Shown: positions 52,682-61,700 of the stretch, one piece after another
How the letters are laid out: each line of letters starts with the position of its first letter
Numbering within the stretch: position 1 is the first letter of the stretch
NCBI GenBank assembly: GCA_964513565.1
Contig: CAZENE010000013.1
Coordinates: 1-64,000, forward strand
DNA: 64,000 bases
Reading direction: 5' to 3'
DNA from: Delta-02 sp964513565
Lineage (GTDB): Bacteria > Desulfobacterota > Syntrophorhabdia > Syntrophorhabdales > Syntrophorhabdaceae
Translations under genes and position numbers: made by a program
Notes under the pieces: model-generated
What the model was told of the DNA's origin: nothing
Databases searched by the model: none
Seen by the model: only the letters and a program-made list of their open reading frames with translations

Positions 52682-54085
52682 ATGCTCAAGTTTATGAGAA
52701 AATATGCACGAAGCTACCTGATCAAGATCATTTTTGCCGTGATCATTATCGTTTTTGTTTTTTATTTCGGTGCGGGGTCGCTCCAGGAAAGAGAGACAAA
52801 GATCGCCCAGGTCGGAGGTTTCGATATACTATATCCGGAGTACTACGAGACATACAACAAGGAGCTTGAAGTATTCCGTCGGTTATACGGTGAGAAGTTC
52901 GATGAAAAAATGGCGGCCGAACTCAAGGACAAGGTCCTGCAGGACATCCTCAGTAAATACATCCTGCTCGTCGAGGCGAAGAAATTGGGGATCTCCGTGA
53001 GCGACCAGGAGTTTGCCGAGCTTATCGGGTCCGTCGAGGCATTCAAGAAAGACGGAAAATTTGACAAGGACCGGTACGTTTCGGTGCTTCGCCAGAACAG
53101 GATGGACCCGGAGCAGTTCGAAAGATCGGAAAAGACCTCCCTTTTGATAGGCAAAGTCGTCAGTATCGTACGCGATACCGGGGCCCCGGTGACGGATGCG
53201 GATATCTGGGCCGGCTATGTACGGGAAAAAGGCAAGGTAGATCTCTTTTATTCCCGTTTTTCACCCTCTTCATTCAAGGGTGGCGTCACAGTTACCGAAA
53301 ACGAGCTCAATGAGGTCTACGAGAAGGAAAAAGAGCGTTTTCGAGGGGAAAACACCTATCGTCTGAAATATATCGTTATCGATGAAAAAAGCGGGCTCAA
53401 AGACGATCAGGTGTATATGGACCTGTTGAAGTCCGGGGATATCGATGCATACGGACGTCAGAAAGGTCTTAAAGTGATCGATACAGGAAGCGTGCGCCAG
53501 AGCGAACTGTTCAAAACGTATAAAGGTCTCAAGATAGAAACATGGCTGAAAGATCTGCGTAAAGGGGACGTTTCCCTGCCGGTCAGAGATAATGGGCGTT
53601 CCCTTGTCTTCCAGCTTGTTGAGCGCGACGATGGCAAGCCGATGGAAAAAAGCGCCGCTCTCGAGAGCATAAGGAACAGGCTCATCATGGAAAAGGCGAA
53701 AGAAAGGGCCCGGATCGCGGCCGGTGATACCGTAAAGAGCGGGTCGGTGGACAATAAGGCACATACCGGTTATGTATCGAGAACGGCATCGTCCATTCCG
53801 AAAATTGGGGACATCCCGCGGGACAATGCCGGGCTGCTCGGTTTGACGAAAGAGACGCCCGTTTACGATAAGCCCGTCGAGATAAAAGGTGATTACTACG
53901 TGTTTGCTTATGCCGGGGAACAGGAGCCTGACCGGAAGGAATGGCAAAAAGACAAAGAACGTTTTTCACAGTATTATACAGCACGACACAAAGAGCAGTT
54001 CTTGACCGCTTTCATCGAGGAATCGAAACAGGAAATGCTTAAGAAGGGAAAGATCAAGATATTGAAGAATCCCAAAGAGATCTAG
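52682..54085 (+). CDS. PpiD-like periplasmic chaperone/peptidylprolyl isomerase
   Basis: 467 aa. N-terminal membrane anchor (IKIIFAVIIIVFVFYFGAG), then SurA_N-type chaperone region (LKDKVLQDILSKYILLVEAK; FDKDRYVSVLRQNRMDPEQF). The PPIase domain seems degenerate; no clear parvulin active-site block is seen. Inner-membrane chaperone for exported proteins, by resemblance. First of three co-directional genes with 12- and 10-bp gaps. Confidence 0.82.
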   Translation: MLKFMRKYARSYLIKIIFAVIIIVFVFYFGAGSLQERETKIAQVGGFDILYPEYYETYNKELEVFRRLYGEKFDEKMAAELKDKVLQDILSKYILLVEAKKLGISVSDQEFAELIGSVEAFKKDGKFDKDRYVSVLRQNRMDPEQFERSEKTSLLIGKVVSIVRDTGAPVTDADIWAGYVREKGKVDLFYSRFSPSSFKGGVTVTENELNEVYEKEKERFRGENTYRLKYIVIDEKSGLKDDQVYMDLLKSGDIDAYGRQKGLKVIDTGSVRQSELFKTYKGLKIETWLKDLRKGDVSLPVRDNGRSLVFQLVERDDGKPMEKSAALESIRNRLIMEKAKERARIAAGDTVKSGSVDNKAHTGYVSRTASSIPKIGDIPRDNAGLLGLTKETPVYDKPVEIKGDYYVFAYAGEQEPDRKEWQKDKERFSQYYTARHKEQFLTAFIEESKQEMLKKGKIKILKNPKEI

Positions 54086-54097
54086 AAATCCCCGACT

Positions 54098-55093
54098 ATG
54101 GTGATCCTCGGTATCGATACGTCTTGCGATGATACATCGCTGGCATTAATTGATGAGAGACGGAAGGTCCTTGCCCACGTCATTTCATCACAGGCGGACC
54201 TCCATGGGCTGTTTGGCGGTGTTGTCCCCGAGATCGCTTCCCGCAAACACGTCGAACTCATCGATTTGATCTATAACGATGTGCTTGAAAAAGCGGGGCT
54301 TAGCGCCGGCAACATCGATTGTGTGGGCGTAACATCCGGGCCGGGCCTCATCGGCAGCGTTCTTGTCGGCCTTTGTTTTGCAAAAGGGCTCTGCCTTGCC
54401 GGGGGGATCCCGCTTGTTGGCGTGAACCACGTCGAGGCCCATGCAATGAGCATATTCCTGGAACGTGACGTGGAATTTCCGTTTGTGGCTCTCGTCGTTT
54501 CCGGGGGACACACGATAATACTCTCGTTCGATGCCCCATGCTCCTTCAGGTTCATCGGTTCGACCCTCGATGACGCAGCCGGAGAGGCGTTTGACAAGAT
54601 AGCTAAATTCCTCGGCCTGGGGTATCCCGGGGGACGCATTATTGAAGAAATGGCCCGCAAGGGGTCGCCCGATCATGTTGCTTTTCCCCGTCCCATGATG
54701 GATGATGCCCGCTGCAATTTCAGCTTCAGCGGCCTGAAAACGGCATTCATCACCTACGCGAAAAAACACACTGTCGATGGATCGAATATCAGCGATGTTC
54801 TGGCGTCATTTCAAGAAGCGGTGTGCGATGTTCTGGTATCGAAGACATTTAAAGCCGCCCGGCAGTCGAACATCAAACGGGTCGTTGTCGGCGGCGGAGT
54901 TGCCGCAAACGGACGGCTCCGCGAGGTTTTTCTTAAAAGAGCTCAAGAGGAAGGGTTCGAGGTGTTGATATCGTCCCCCCTTTACTGTACTGACAACGGA
55001 GCGATGATCGCTTCACTGGCATCTTTCTACGCTGCCGAAGGGATGTATTCCGATCTCGGCATAAAGGCATATTCACGGATGGTCATGAAATGA
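54098..55093 (+). CDS. tsaD: tRNA N6-adenosine threonylcarbamoyltransferase TsaD
   Basis: 331 aa, complete. VILGIDTSCDDTSLALIDE at the N-terminus, metal ligands in VNHVEAHAMSIF, VVSGGHTIIL, and the C-terminal VGGGVAANGRLREVF with YCTDNGAMIA. Transfers threonylcarbamoyl to A37 of ANN-decoding tRNAs. Between ppiD-like and rsmA. Confidence 0.96.
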   Translation: MVILGIDTSCDDTSLALIDERRKVLAHVISSQADLHGLFGGVVPEIASRKHVELIDLIYNDVLEKAGLSAGNIDCVGVTSGPGLIGSVLVGLCFAKGLCLAGGIPLVGVNHVEAHAMSIFLERDVEFPFVALVVSGGHTIILSFDAPCSFRFIGSTLDDAAGEAFDKIAKFLGLGYPGGRIIEEMARKGSPDHVAFPRPMMDDARCNFSFSGLKTAFITYAKKHTVDGSNISDVLASFQEAVCDVLVSKTFKAARQSNIKRVVVGGGVAANGRLREVFLKRAQEEGFEVLISSPLYCTDNGAMIASLASFYAAEGMYSDLGIKAYSRMVMK

Positions 55094-55103
55094 TCCGGAC
55101 GCT

Positions 55104-55889
55104 ATGCTAAAAAAGAGTTTCTCGCAAAATCTCATCAAGGACGGGAATATTCTCCGCAAAATGGTTTCCCTGGCGGAGGTTTCTGAGGACGATACGGTCA
55201 TTGAAATAGGGGCAGGGCAGGGTGACCTGACGCGTGCAATAGCTCAGAGGGCTTCCCGGGTTATCGCGGTCGAACTGGACCGGGATATGAGGCCGCATCT
55301 CGAAGCGCTTGCGTCCGGGACACCGAATATTGAAATACTATTTCGCGACGTGCTGGCCGTTGATCTCGCTGAATTGGCCGGGCATCGAAAAATAAAGGTT
55401 GTGGGGAACATACCCTATGGCATCACCGGCCCTATCATCTTCAAGCTGATCGGTCACCGGGCAGTGATTGACAGCGCCTTCCTTACCGTCCAGAAAGAGA
55501 TAGGCGATCGTATAACCGCAAAACCGGGGACACGGGCGTATGGTTCATTATCGGTGACATGTCAGCTTACCGCGGATGTCATGGTGCTCATGCACCTAAA
55601 GGCGCGGGTTTTTATCCCCCCGTCGAAGGTTGACAGCATCTATTTTTCGATGCGTTTCAGGAATGATGCGGGTGACATCGATGAAAACTTTATGTCTTTT
55701 GTCCGGGCAGTTTTTGCTCACAAACGGAAATTTATGCGCAATGCGCTGCGCGACAGGTATCCGGATCCGAAAATAGATCAGCTCTATGACCTGATGCATC
55801 TTACGCGTTCGGTCCGGGCCGAAGAATTGGAGCCGGGGATGTTCAGGGCCATGTACCGTGTAATGGAGAAGAACATTACTACGGCCTGA
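55104..55889 (+). CDS. rsmA: 16S rRNA dimethyladenosine transferase RsmA (KsgA)
   Basis: 261 aa. Start SQNLIKDGNILRKMVSLA, SAM motif VIEIGAGQGDLTRAIAQ, acidic VAVELDRD, and the catalytic NIPYGITGPI. Dimethylates two adenosines of 16S rRNA helix 45. Follows tsaD by 10 bp. Confidence 0.95.
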   Translation: MLKKSFSQNLIKDGNILRKMVSLAEVSEDDTVIEIGAGQGDLTRAIAQRASRVIAVELDRDMRPHLEALASGTPNIEILFRDVLAVDLAELAGHRKIKVVGNIPYGITGPIIFKLIGHRAVIDSAFLTVQKEIGDRITAKPGTRAYGSLSVTCQLTADVMVLMHLKARVFIPPSKVDSIYFSMRFRNDAGDIDENFMSFVRAVFAHKRKFMRNALRDRYPDPKIDQLYDLMHLTRSVRAEELEPGMFRAMYRVMEKNITTA

Positions 55890-55981
55890 AGCTCACTGTC
55901 GTCGCGGGTTTGCGCGACCCTCCCTTGTCCGCCGGGGAGCGATAGATGCAACACCCTACAGCAGTTATTCAAGGAGATAAA

Positions 55982-56195
55982 ATGAAAAAGCGCGGCCTTG
56001 TTTATCTTGCATTGTGTCTCATATTGCATCATTGATCGGGTGACGGCCCATGCGCAGGAAAGCACGGAGAACCTTGCCGGCATATACAAGAATTATTTCA
56101 AACTTCTTATTGACAGGGATTTTGCCATGTTGATAGAGGACGGAAAATGGAAGGTCAACTTCCTTAAGGACCTGATGCTCATGGAGGACAGGTGA
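55982..56195 (+). pseudogene. Frameshifted small secreted-protein gene
   Basis: AAGGAG precedes ATG 55982 and a signal-peptide start (MKKRGLVYLALCLILHH), which hits TGA 56033. In another frame the peptide continues with a signal cleavage site and mature part (TAHAQESTENLAGIYKNYF, ending LKDLMLMEDR at 56195). One small indel in the signal peptide would join them into about 70 residues. No family recognised. The 90 bases before it, after rsmA, hold no gene. Confidence 0.5.
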
Positions 56196-56212
56196 TCGTT
56201 TTCTGCGGTAGT

Positions 56213-57136
56213 TTACCCGGGGCGCGGGAAGAAGCCTGCCTTATTGACTATCTCGGGAACTATTTCCTCCCATTCTATAGCCATAATGTGAATGCCTGCT
56301 ATCCCTTTTATATTCTTCATAGCGTCGATGGTCTCAAGGCATATCGCAACCCCTTCCGCCCGGCAGCGGTCTTTACCAACGGAACTCATCCTTTCTATTA
56401 AAGGGTCGGGCACGTCCATTCCGGGGACGGAGTTTTTCATGTAACGGGCCATGGCCGGCGACTTCAGTGGGGTGATCCCGGCAAGAATATGTGCCTTTTC
56501 ATGAATTCCGAGGTCCCGCACCATATCCATCCAGCGCTTGAATTTTTCAATATTGAACACGCACTGTGTCTGGACAAATTGGGCGCCGGCCCTGACCTTT
56601 TTTGCGAGACGCAATGCCCTGATATCAAATGGGTCCGCAAACGGGTTTTCCACACAGCCAATAAATATATCCGGTTTCCCTTTTATCTCATCGCCGCTCA
56701 AAAATTTTGCATCATCCCGCATCATGCGCAGAGTATCGATGAATTGTATCGAGTCTATATCATGAACATTCTTTGCGCCTGGATGGTCACCGAATGATTG
56801 ATGGTCCCCTGACAGACAGAGTACATTTCGAATGCCGAGTGCCGATGCGCCAAGCGCGTCGCTCTGGAGCGCTATTCTGTTCCGGTCCCGAACCGTCATC
56901 TGGAGGACCGGCTCAATTCCCGTTTCCCGGAGAATGACGCACGATGCCATGCTCGACATGCGGACCATCGCCGTCTGGTTATCCGTAACATTTACCGCAT
57001 CGGCATAACCCTTTAGGATCTCCCCTTTTCTTCTGATCACATCAAGGTCGGCGCCGCGTGGAGGCCCGCATTCAGCGGTGACCGCAAAATGCCCCCGGGC
57101 GAGGACCTTTTCGAGATTGCCTGCGGCCGGGGTCAT
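56213..57136 (-). CDS. metF: Methylenetetrahydrofolate reductase, MetF type
   Basis: 307 aa TIM-barrel flavoprotein: FAVTAECGPPRGADLDVIRR, the folate-site block DNQTAMVRMSSMASCVILRE, LCLSGDHQSFGDHPGAKNV, and FVQTQCVFNIEKFKRWM. Interconverts methylene- and methyl-tetrahydrofolate in the Wood-Ljungdahl pathway. Short type, without the regulatory domain of eukaryotic enzymes. Overlaps metV by four bases and is the last gene of the hdr/met cluster. Confidence 0.93.
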   Translation of the reverse strand: MTPAAGNLEKVLARGHFAVTAECGPPRGADLDVIRRKGEILKGYADAVNVTDNQTAMVRMSSMASCVILRETGIEPVLQMTVRDRNRIALQSDALGASALGIRNVLCLSGDHQSFGDHPGAKNVHDIDSIQFIDTLRMMRDDAKFLSGDEIKGKPDIFIGCVENPFADPFDIRALRLAKKVRAGAQFVQTQCVFNIEKFKRWMDMVRDLGIHEKAHILAGITPLKSPAMARYMKNSVPGMDVPDPLIERMSSVGKDRCRAEGVAICLETIDAMKNIKGIAGIHIMAIEWEEIVPEIVNKAGFFPRPG

Positions 57137-57807
57137 AGCGCCATATCCTCCCTTATTCTTTTGCGTGGTCCCCCGTCACGGGACGTCGACCAGTCCCGGG
57201 GTTTCTCTATTGCATTGTACCTTTCCAACTCACCTCGCGCTTTGAGCCGGTCAATAATGAGCTGCCAGGCGCACGGCAGTTCATCGTTCACTTCGCAGAC
57301 GCCGCCATGGGAACCTCCACAGGGGCCGTTCATAATGCTTTTCGCGCACCTGGTGATGGGGCATATGCCGCAGGTGAGATCAAGGATGCAATTGCCGCAT
57401 CCCTGGCACCGCTCCACCCATATTCCCTCTTGCTCGGTTACTCCCATGAACCGCGTGTTGACGGCGGGAAGCACGGGTACGCTGGGATAATTCTCTGAAA
57501 TAAATTGCACGCCGCATCCGCACGCGAGCGATAGGACGGCATCGAAGTTGTCAAGCGATCCTGTGAGCATCGCCGCATACTCAGGATCGCACTGTCTTTC
57601 CAATGTTCTTTCCGCGATATCAACAGTCCGCCCCTCTACCTGACGCCTCATCCGGATCTGCGCGGCAAGAAGGGCGGCCTCTTTCGTCCCGCCGACAGCG
57701 CAAACGGTCACGCATTCATTGCACCCGAGAAGCAGTATTTTCTCGTACGGAGAGATCATCCTCATGATCTCATCGAACGGTTTTCTATCGGCAACAATCA
57801 TCTTCAT
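57133..57807 (-). CDS. metV: MetV, zinc-binding MTHFR-associated subunit
   Basis: 224 aa. Cys-rich, matching the methylenetetrahydrofolate reductase C-terminal (MTHFR_C) family: LLGCNECVTVCAVGG, SLACGCGVQF, VERCQGCGNCILDLTCGICP and GPCGGSHGGVCEV. In acetogens MetV is required with MetF and forms the link to Hdr subunits. ATGA overlap with metF indicates tight coupling. Upstream lies an IS481-type relic, which separates it from mvhD. Confidence 0.9.
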   Translation of the reverse strand: MKMIVADRKPFDEIMRMISPYEKILLLGCNECVTVCAVGGTKEAALLAAQIRMRRQVEGRTVDIAERTLERQCDPEYAAMLTGSLDNFDAVLSLACGCGVQFISENYPSVPVLPAVNTRFMGVTEQEGIWVERCQGCGNCILDLTCGICPITRCAKSIMNGPCGGSHGGVCEVNDELPCAWQLIIDRLKARGELERYNAIEKPRDWSTSRDGGPRKRIREDMAL

Positions 57808-57835
57808 CTCCTTGTAGATCGTATATCTGCTTCAA

Positions 57836-58160
57836 GGCAGTCTCTCAATGATATCCCCGATCCTCAGGTTGTCTTCCATGAACCGTTCTATCAGTAGAAC
57901 GCAGAAGTATACATCTTACACGCCGTCGCCTCTTTGCTCAAGGCCAATATATTCCCCCGCAAGGGCACGACTTACAAAGACGAACTCGTTCTTCCACCGG
58001 ATGCAGGAGTTATTGCCGCTCACGCGGCGCACCTGGAAGTGATAGTCGAACTATCCCAATTTCCCGGGTATCTTCCTCGTGATAACGTATAGACGGAAAC
58101 GGGCGTCTTCTGGCCTAGGGACTCGTGGGGCCTTATCTCGTTATACCCGGAATATTTTTG
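57836..58160 (-). pseudogene. C-terminal remnant of an IS481-like (rve integrase) transposase
   Basis: On the minus strand the end of an integrase-type transposase is readable. YNEIRPHESLGQKTPVSVYT (about 58151-58090), then after a frameshift VRRVSGNNSCIRWKNEF and SRALAGEYIGLEQRGDGV. A TAA follows, then DVYFC and a final helix region ending near 57836. The catalytic core upstream is lost. The fragment occupies the 400-base gap between mvhD and metV and splits what is a continuous cluster in other genomes. Confidence 0.72.
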
Positions 58161-58214
58161 TTACCTATGTACCCGTTTGGACAAAAAAGTCATATGATTG
58201 TATCACTTTACGAT

Positions 58215-58628
58215 TTATGTTTTACGGTTTTTTATAGGGTTTGGTCCCAATCCGCTAATTTTTTCTGTCATCCCCCGCATGAACTGTGCGAATTTGTGGC
58301 CGTCGGCCGCGGAGAGATAGTACATTTCGAGGCGGTCGCCCCCTATGCCTGCCTCGTCGAGCAGGGTTTTCGCATAACGCACACGTTTTCCCGCCCTTAT
58401 ATTCCCGGAGACATAGTGACAATCCCCTTCGAGGCATCCCACGAGGCAGACCCCGTCGGCCCCGCTTTCGAAGGCCTCGAGTATGTAGATCGTATCGACC
58501 CTGCCCGTGCACGGCATCTTGACGATTTTCACCGATGCCGGATAGGACAGCCTCATCGAACCTGCCAGGTCCGCCGCAGAGTACCCTCAGTATTCGCAGC
58601 AAAAAGCGATAATCTGTATGTTATCCAT
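58215..58628 (-). CDS. mvhD: MvhD/FlpD-type hydrogenase iron-sulfur subunit, selenoprotein (TGA at 58589-58587)
   Basis: 137 codons from ATG 58628. The N-terminal cluster motif reads FCCEY-(TGA)-GYSAADLAGS, with Sec in place of the second family Cys, followed by PCTGRVD, DGVCLVGCLEGDCHY and the normal C-terminus. Sec-containing MvhD/VhuD proteins are established in methanogens and Deltaproteobacteria. A SECIS-type hairpin follows. Without Sec, calling starts at 58556 and loses the cluster motif. The protein carries a [2Fe-2S]-type cluster and passes electrons to HdrA. Next to hdrA. Confidence 0.88.
58557..58573 (-). promoter_or_regulatory. SECIS hairpin of mvhD
   Basis: Seven-bp stem (CGGACCU with AGGUUCG, one G-U) closing a three-base GGC loop at 58566-58564. 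The loop starts 20 bases after the UGA, inside the bacterial SECIS window, with G in the first two loop positions. Confidence 0.7.
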
Positions 58629-58654
58629 GGATCACCGTAAATCGTAAATTGTGA

Positions 58655-58750
58655 ATCGTAAATCGTAAAAGAAATAATATCCTATTTTTCTTTGTCTCAT
58701 TTTGCCTGTCCCCTGACGCCCTTACTCTTGGCTCTTTTACGATTTACGAT
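58655..58750. repeat. 17-bp inverted repeat between hdrA and mvhD
   Basis: ATCGTAAATCGTAAAAG (58655-58671) and its exact reverse complement (58734-58750) flank a 62-base spacer; the right arm contains the hdrA stop codon. Further CGTAAAT copies occur at 58636-58650 and a degenerate copy near 58203-58222, just past the mvhD stop. The unit could be an RNA attenuator hairpin or the edge of a small insertion. Confidence 0.6.
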
Positions 58751-61700
58751 CTAATCGCCGCCTTTACCTTCGCCAATATCTGTACGTCCCGCGAATGCAT
58801 GAGGTCTATCGCTTTTGCGGGGCATTCCGCTGCACACGTGCCGCAGCCTTTGCATTTGCCCGCGTCTATTATCGCTTTGCCGTCCTCGTCGATCACCGGC
58901 ACGCCGAACGGGCATGTCCGGACGCAGGTAAGGCAGGCCGCGCATACGTCGGCGTTGACCCTGGCGACCATCGCGTCGACGGTGATGGAATCCCTGGCGA
59001 GGACGGTCAGTGCCCGTCCCGCTGCACCCTGCGCCTGCGTTATAGTCTCCGTTATATTTTTCGGTGAATGGCATGTCCCCGCCATGTAAAAACCGTCGGC
59101 GGCAAAATCTATCGGTTTCAGTTTCATGTGTGCTTCATGGAAAAACCCGTCGCGGGTCCGGGGCAGCTTGAATATGCCCGCAAGGCCTGCCGTGTCATTG
59201 GGTATCATAGCGCTCGAAAGCACGACCCTGTCGGCGCTGAATCCGGTCGTTTCGTTGAGGGCCGTGTCGAAACAGCTCACGTAAAGGCCGCTGTCCTTCC
59301 TCTTAATCGCGGGCCCGTTACGATGTGAAAAACGGACGAACCGTATGCCCATGCGCCTCGCCTCCGCGTAATATTTTTCGGAAAAGCCGTAGCTCATCAT
59401 ATCGCGGAACATAATAACGATCTTGCATCCCGGCCATTTCTGTTTCATTGCCATTGCATTTTTGAGCGCGGTCAAGCAGCAGACCCGGCTGCAATATTGT
59501 CTTTCGGTATTGCGCGACCCGATGCATTGGATCATGACGCATGTTCCCGGTTCGGGCAATGTCCGGGCATTGAGCGCCGCCTCCAGGTGAAGTTGGGTCG
59601 TGACCCGGTCATCCTCCCCGAAAAGATCGAGGCCCTCCGGTTTCAATTCCGCCGCGCCTGTAGCAAGTATCGTCACGGAATGCTTTATCTCTTCCGGGGC
59701 CGGCCGGCCCGAGGTCATTATCTCGGTCAGGAGACTCCCCCGTGATCCCTCGGAATCGATGATCTCCGAATTCATATGAACGTGAATAAGCGGGTGGTCC
59801 GTGATTTTCCGGATCATATCCCCGAGAAATTGCCGCACGTCGAGACCTTCCAGGGTTGTGAAAATATTGTTGAGGTTGCCGCCAAGGCGCTTTTCCTTTT
59901 CGACAATATGCACCGTAAAACCCTGTTCCGCAATGCTCAAGGCTGCTGTCATCCCTGCGATGCCGCCGCCTATGACAAGGGCGGCCTTTTCGACCGGCAG
60001 AATTTTTTCGGATAGGGGCTCTATGTGGTGCGCATTTGCGACGGCCATGCGGACAAGGTCCTTCGCTTTTTCGGTTGCTTTTCCCCGTTCGTGCATGTGG
60101 ACCCACGAGCACTGGTCCCGGATATTTGCCATCTCGAAGAGATATTTGTTAAGGCCGGCATCGCGGACCAGCGAACGGAAAATCGGTTCATGCGTACGCG
60201 TCGAACAGGAAGCGACTATCACGCGGTTCAGGTCGAACTCGCGGATGATGTTCTTTATTTTCTCCTGGGTGTCCTGGGAGCACGTAAAAAGGTATTGATC
60301 GGCGAAGACGACATCGGGCAGCCCTGCTGCGTAACCGCTCACCGCCGGGACGTCTACCACCCCCCCGATATTGACGCCGCAATTACAGATGAAAACACCG
60401 ATCCTCGGTTCCTGCCCGGCGATATCCCGTTCGTCAGGAACTGACGGCACCGCGACGTCCCGCCAGCGCAGGCCGGCGAGAGATTTTGCAGCCTCACACG
60501 CAGCCGCCGACCCCTCGACAACAGTTTCGGATATGTCGCGCGGGGCGGCGGAACCTCCGCATACGAAGATGCCCGGTCGGGATGTGGCAAGCGGCGACAA
60601 GGGGCCCGTATCAACAAAGCCGTGATCGTTTGACGCGACATTCATGATCCGAACAAGCCCGCCAAGCTGCTTTGACGGCTTTAAGCCGACAGCGAGGACG
60701 ACGAGATGGAACGTCTCGGTCACGACGGCTCCGTAAGGGTCAGTGTAGGTTATATCGAGGTCCTTCGTGTCCGGGTTCTCATAGATCCGGGAGATAGCTG
60801 ACCGAATGTAGCGCACCCCGTATTCCGACCGGGCCCGCTCGTAGTGCTCGTCATATCCCTTGCCGAATGTGCGCGTGTCCATGTAGAAGATGGTCGGTTC
60901 GATGTCGCGATGGTGCTCCTTCGATATTATCGCCTCTTCCATGGCAAACATGCAACAGATCGACGAGCAATAAGGGTTCTCCTTGTTCCTGCTTCCCACG
61001 CACTGGATGAATGCGATCTTCCCCGGTATCCTCCCGTCGGACGGCCTCATGACGACAGCGCCCGTAGGTCCCGTGGCGGAAAGGATGCGCTCGTAGTCGA
61101 CACTGCTCAATACGTTATCGAACGTATGATATCCGAACTCCTTCATGCTGGCGGAATCAAACTCGTCGAAACCGCATGCGATTATTATGCTCCCGATATC
61201 GAGGACCCTCTCTGCCGGCCCTTCGCAATAGTCTATCGCCTCCGGTTTGCAGAATTCAGCGCATATCCCGCAGCCGAGGCACCTGCGGCAGCTCAGGCAG
61301 CGTTTTGCTTCTTCAACGGCGGTTTCTTCGTCGAGCGTCCCGACAGTTTCGACAAACCCCCTGCGATCGGCTATGGGAGTGCGGGGGATGCTTGCCCGGG
61401 GTTTAAGCGGGACCGGAAAAGGCACCTCGTCGAGGATCTTGTCGTCTTCGGCAAGCCGCCCTTCAAGAAGGTCCCGTCCTTCGAGATACCTGATCATGGA
61501 TTCGGCGGCCCGTTTTCCATGGGCGATAGCATCGATGGCGCTCTTCGGCCCCGTTACGGCGTTTCCCCCTGCGAAGACGCCTTTATGCGTTGTCTCGAGC
61601 GAAACGGGATCGACCCTGACCCGGCCGTCTTCGTGCCGCTCGATCGACGGTGATCCGGAAAGATACGCCGTATCGATCGTCTCGTATATCACGAGGATCA

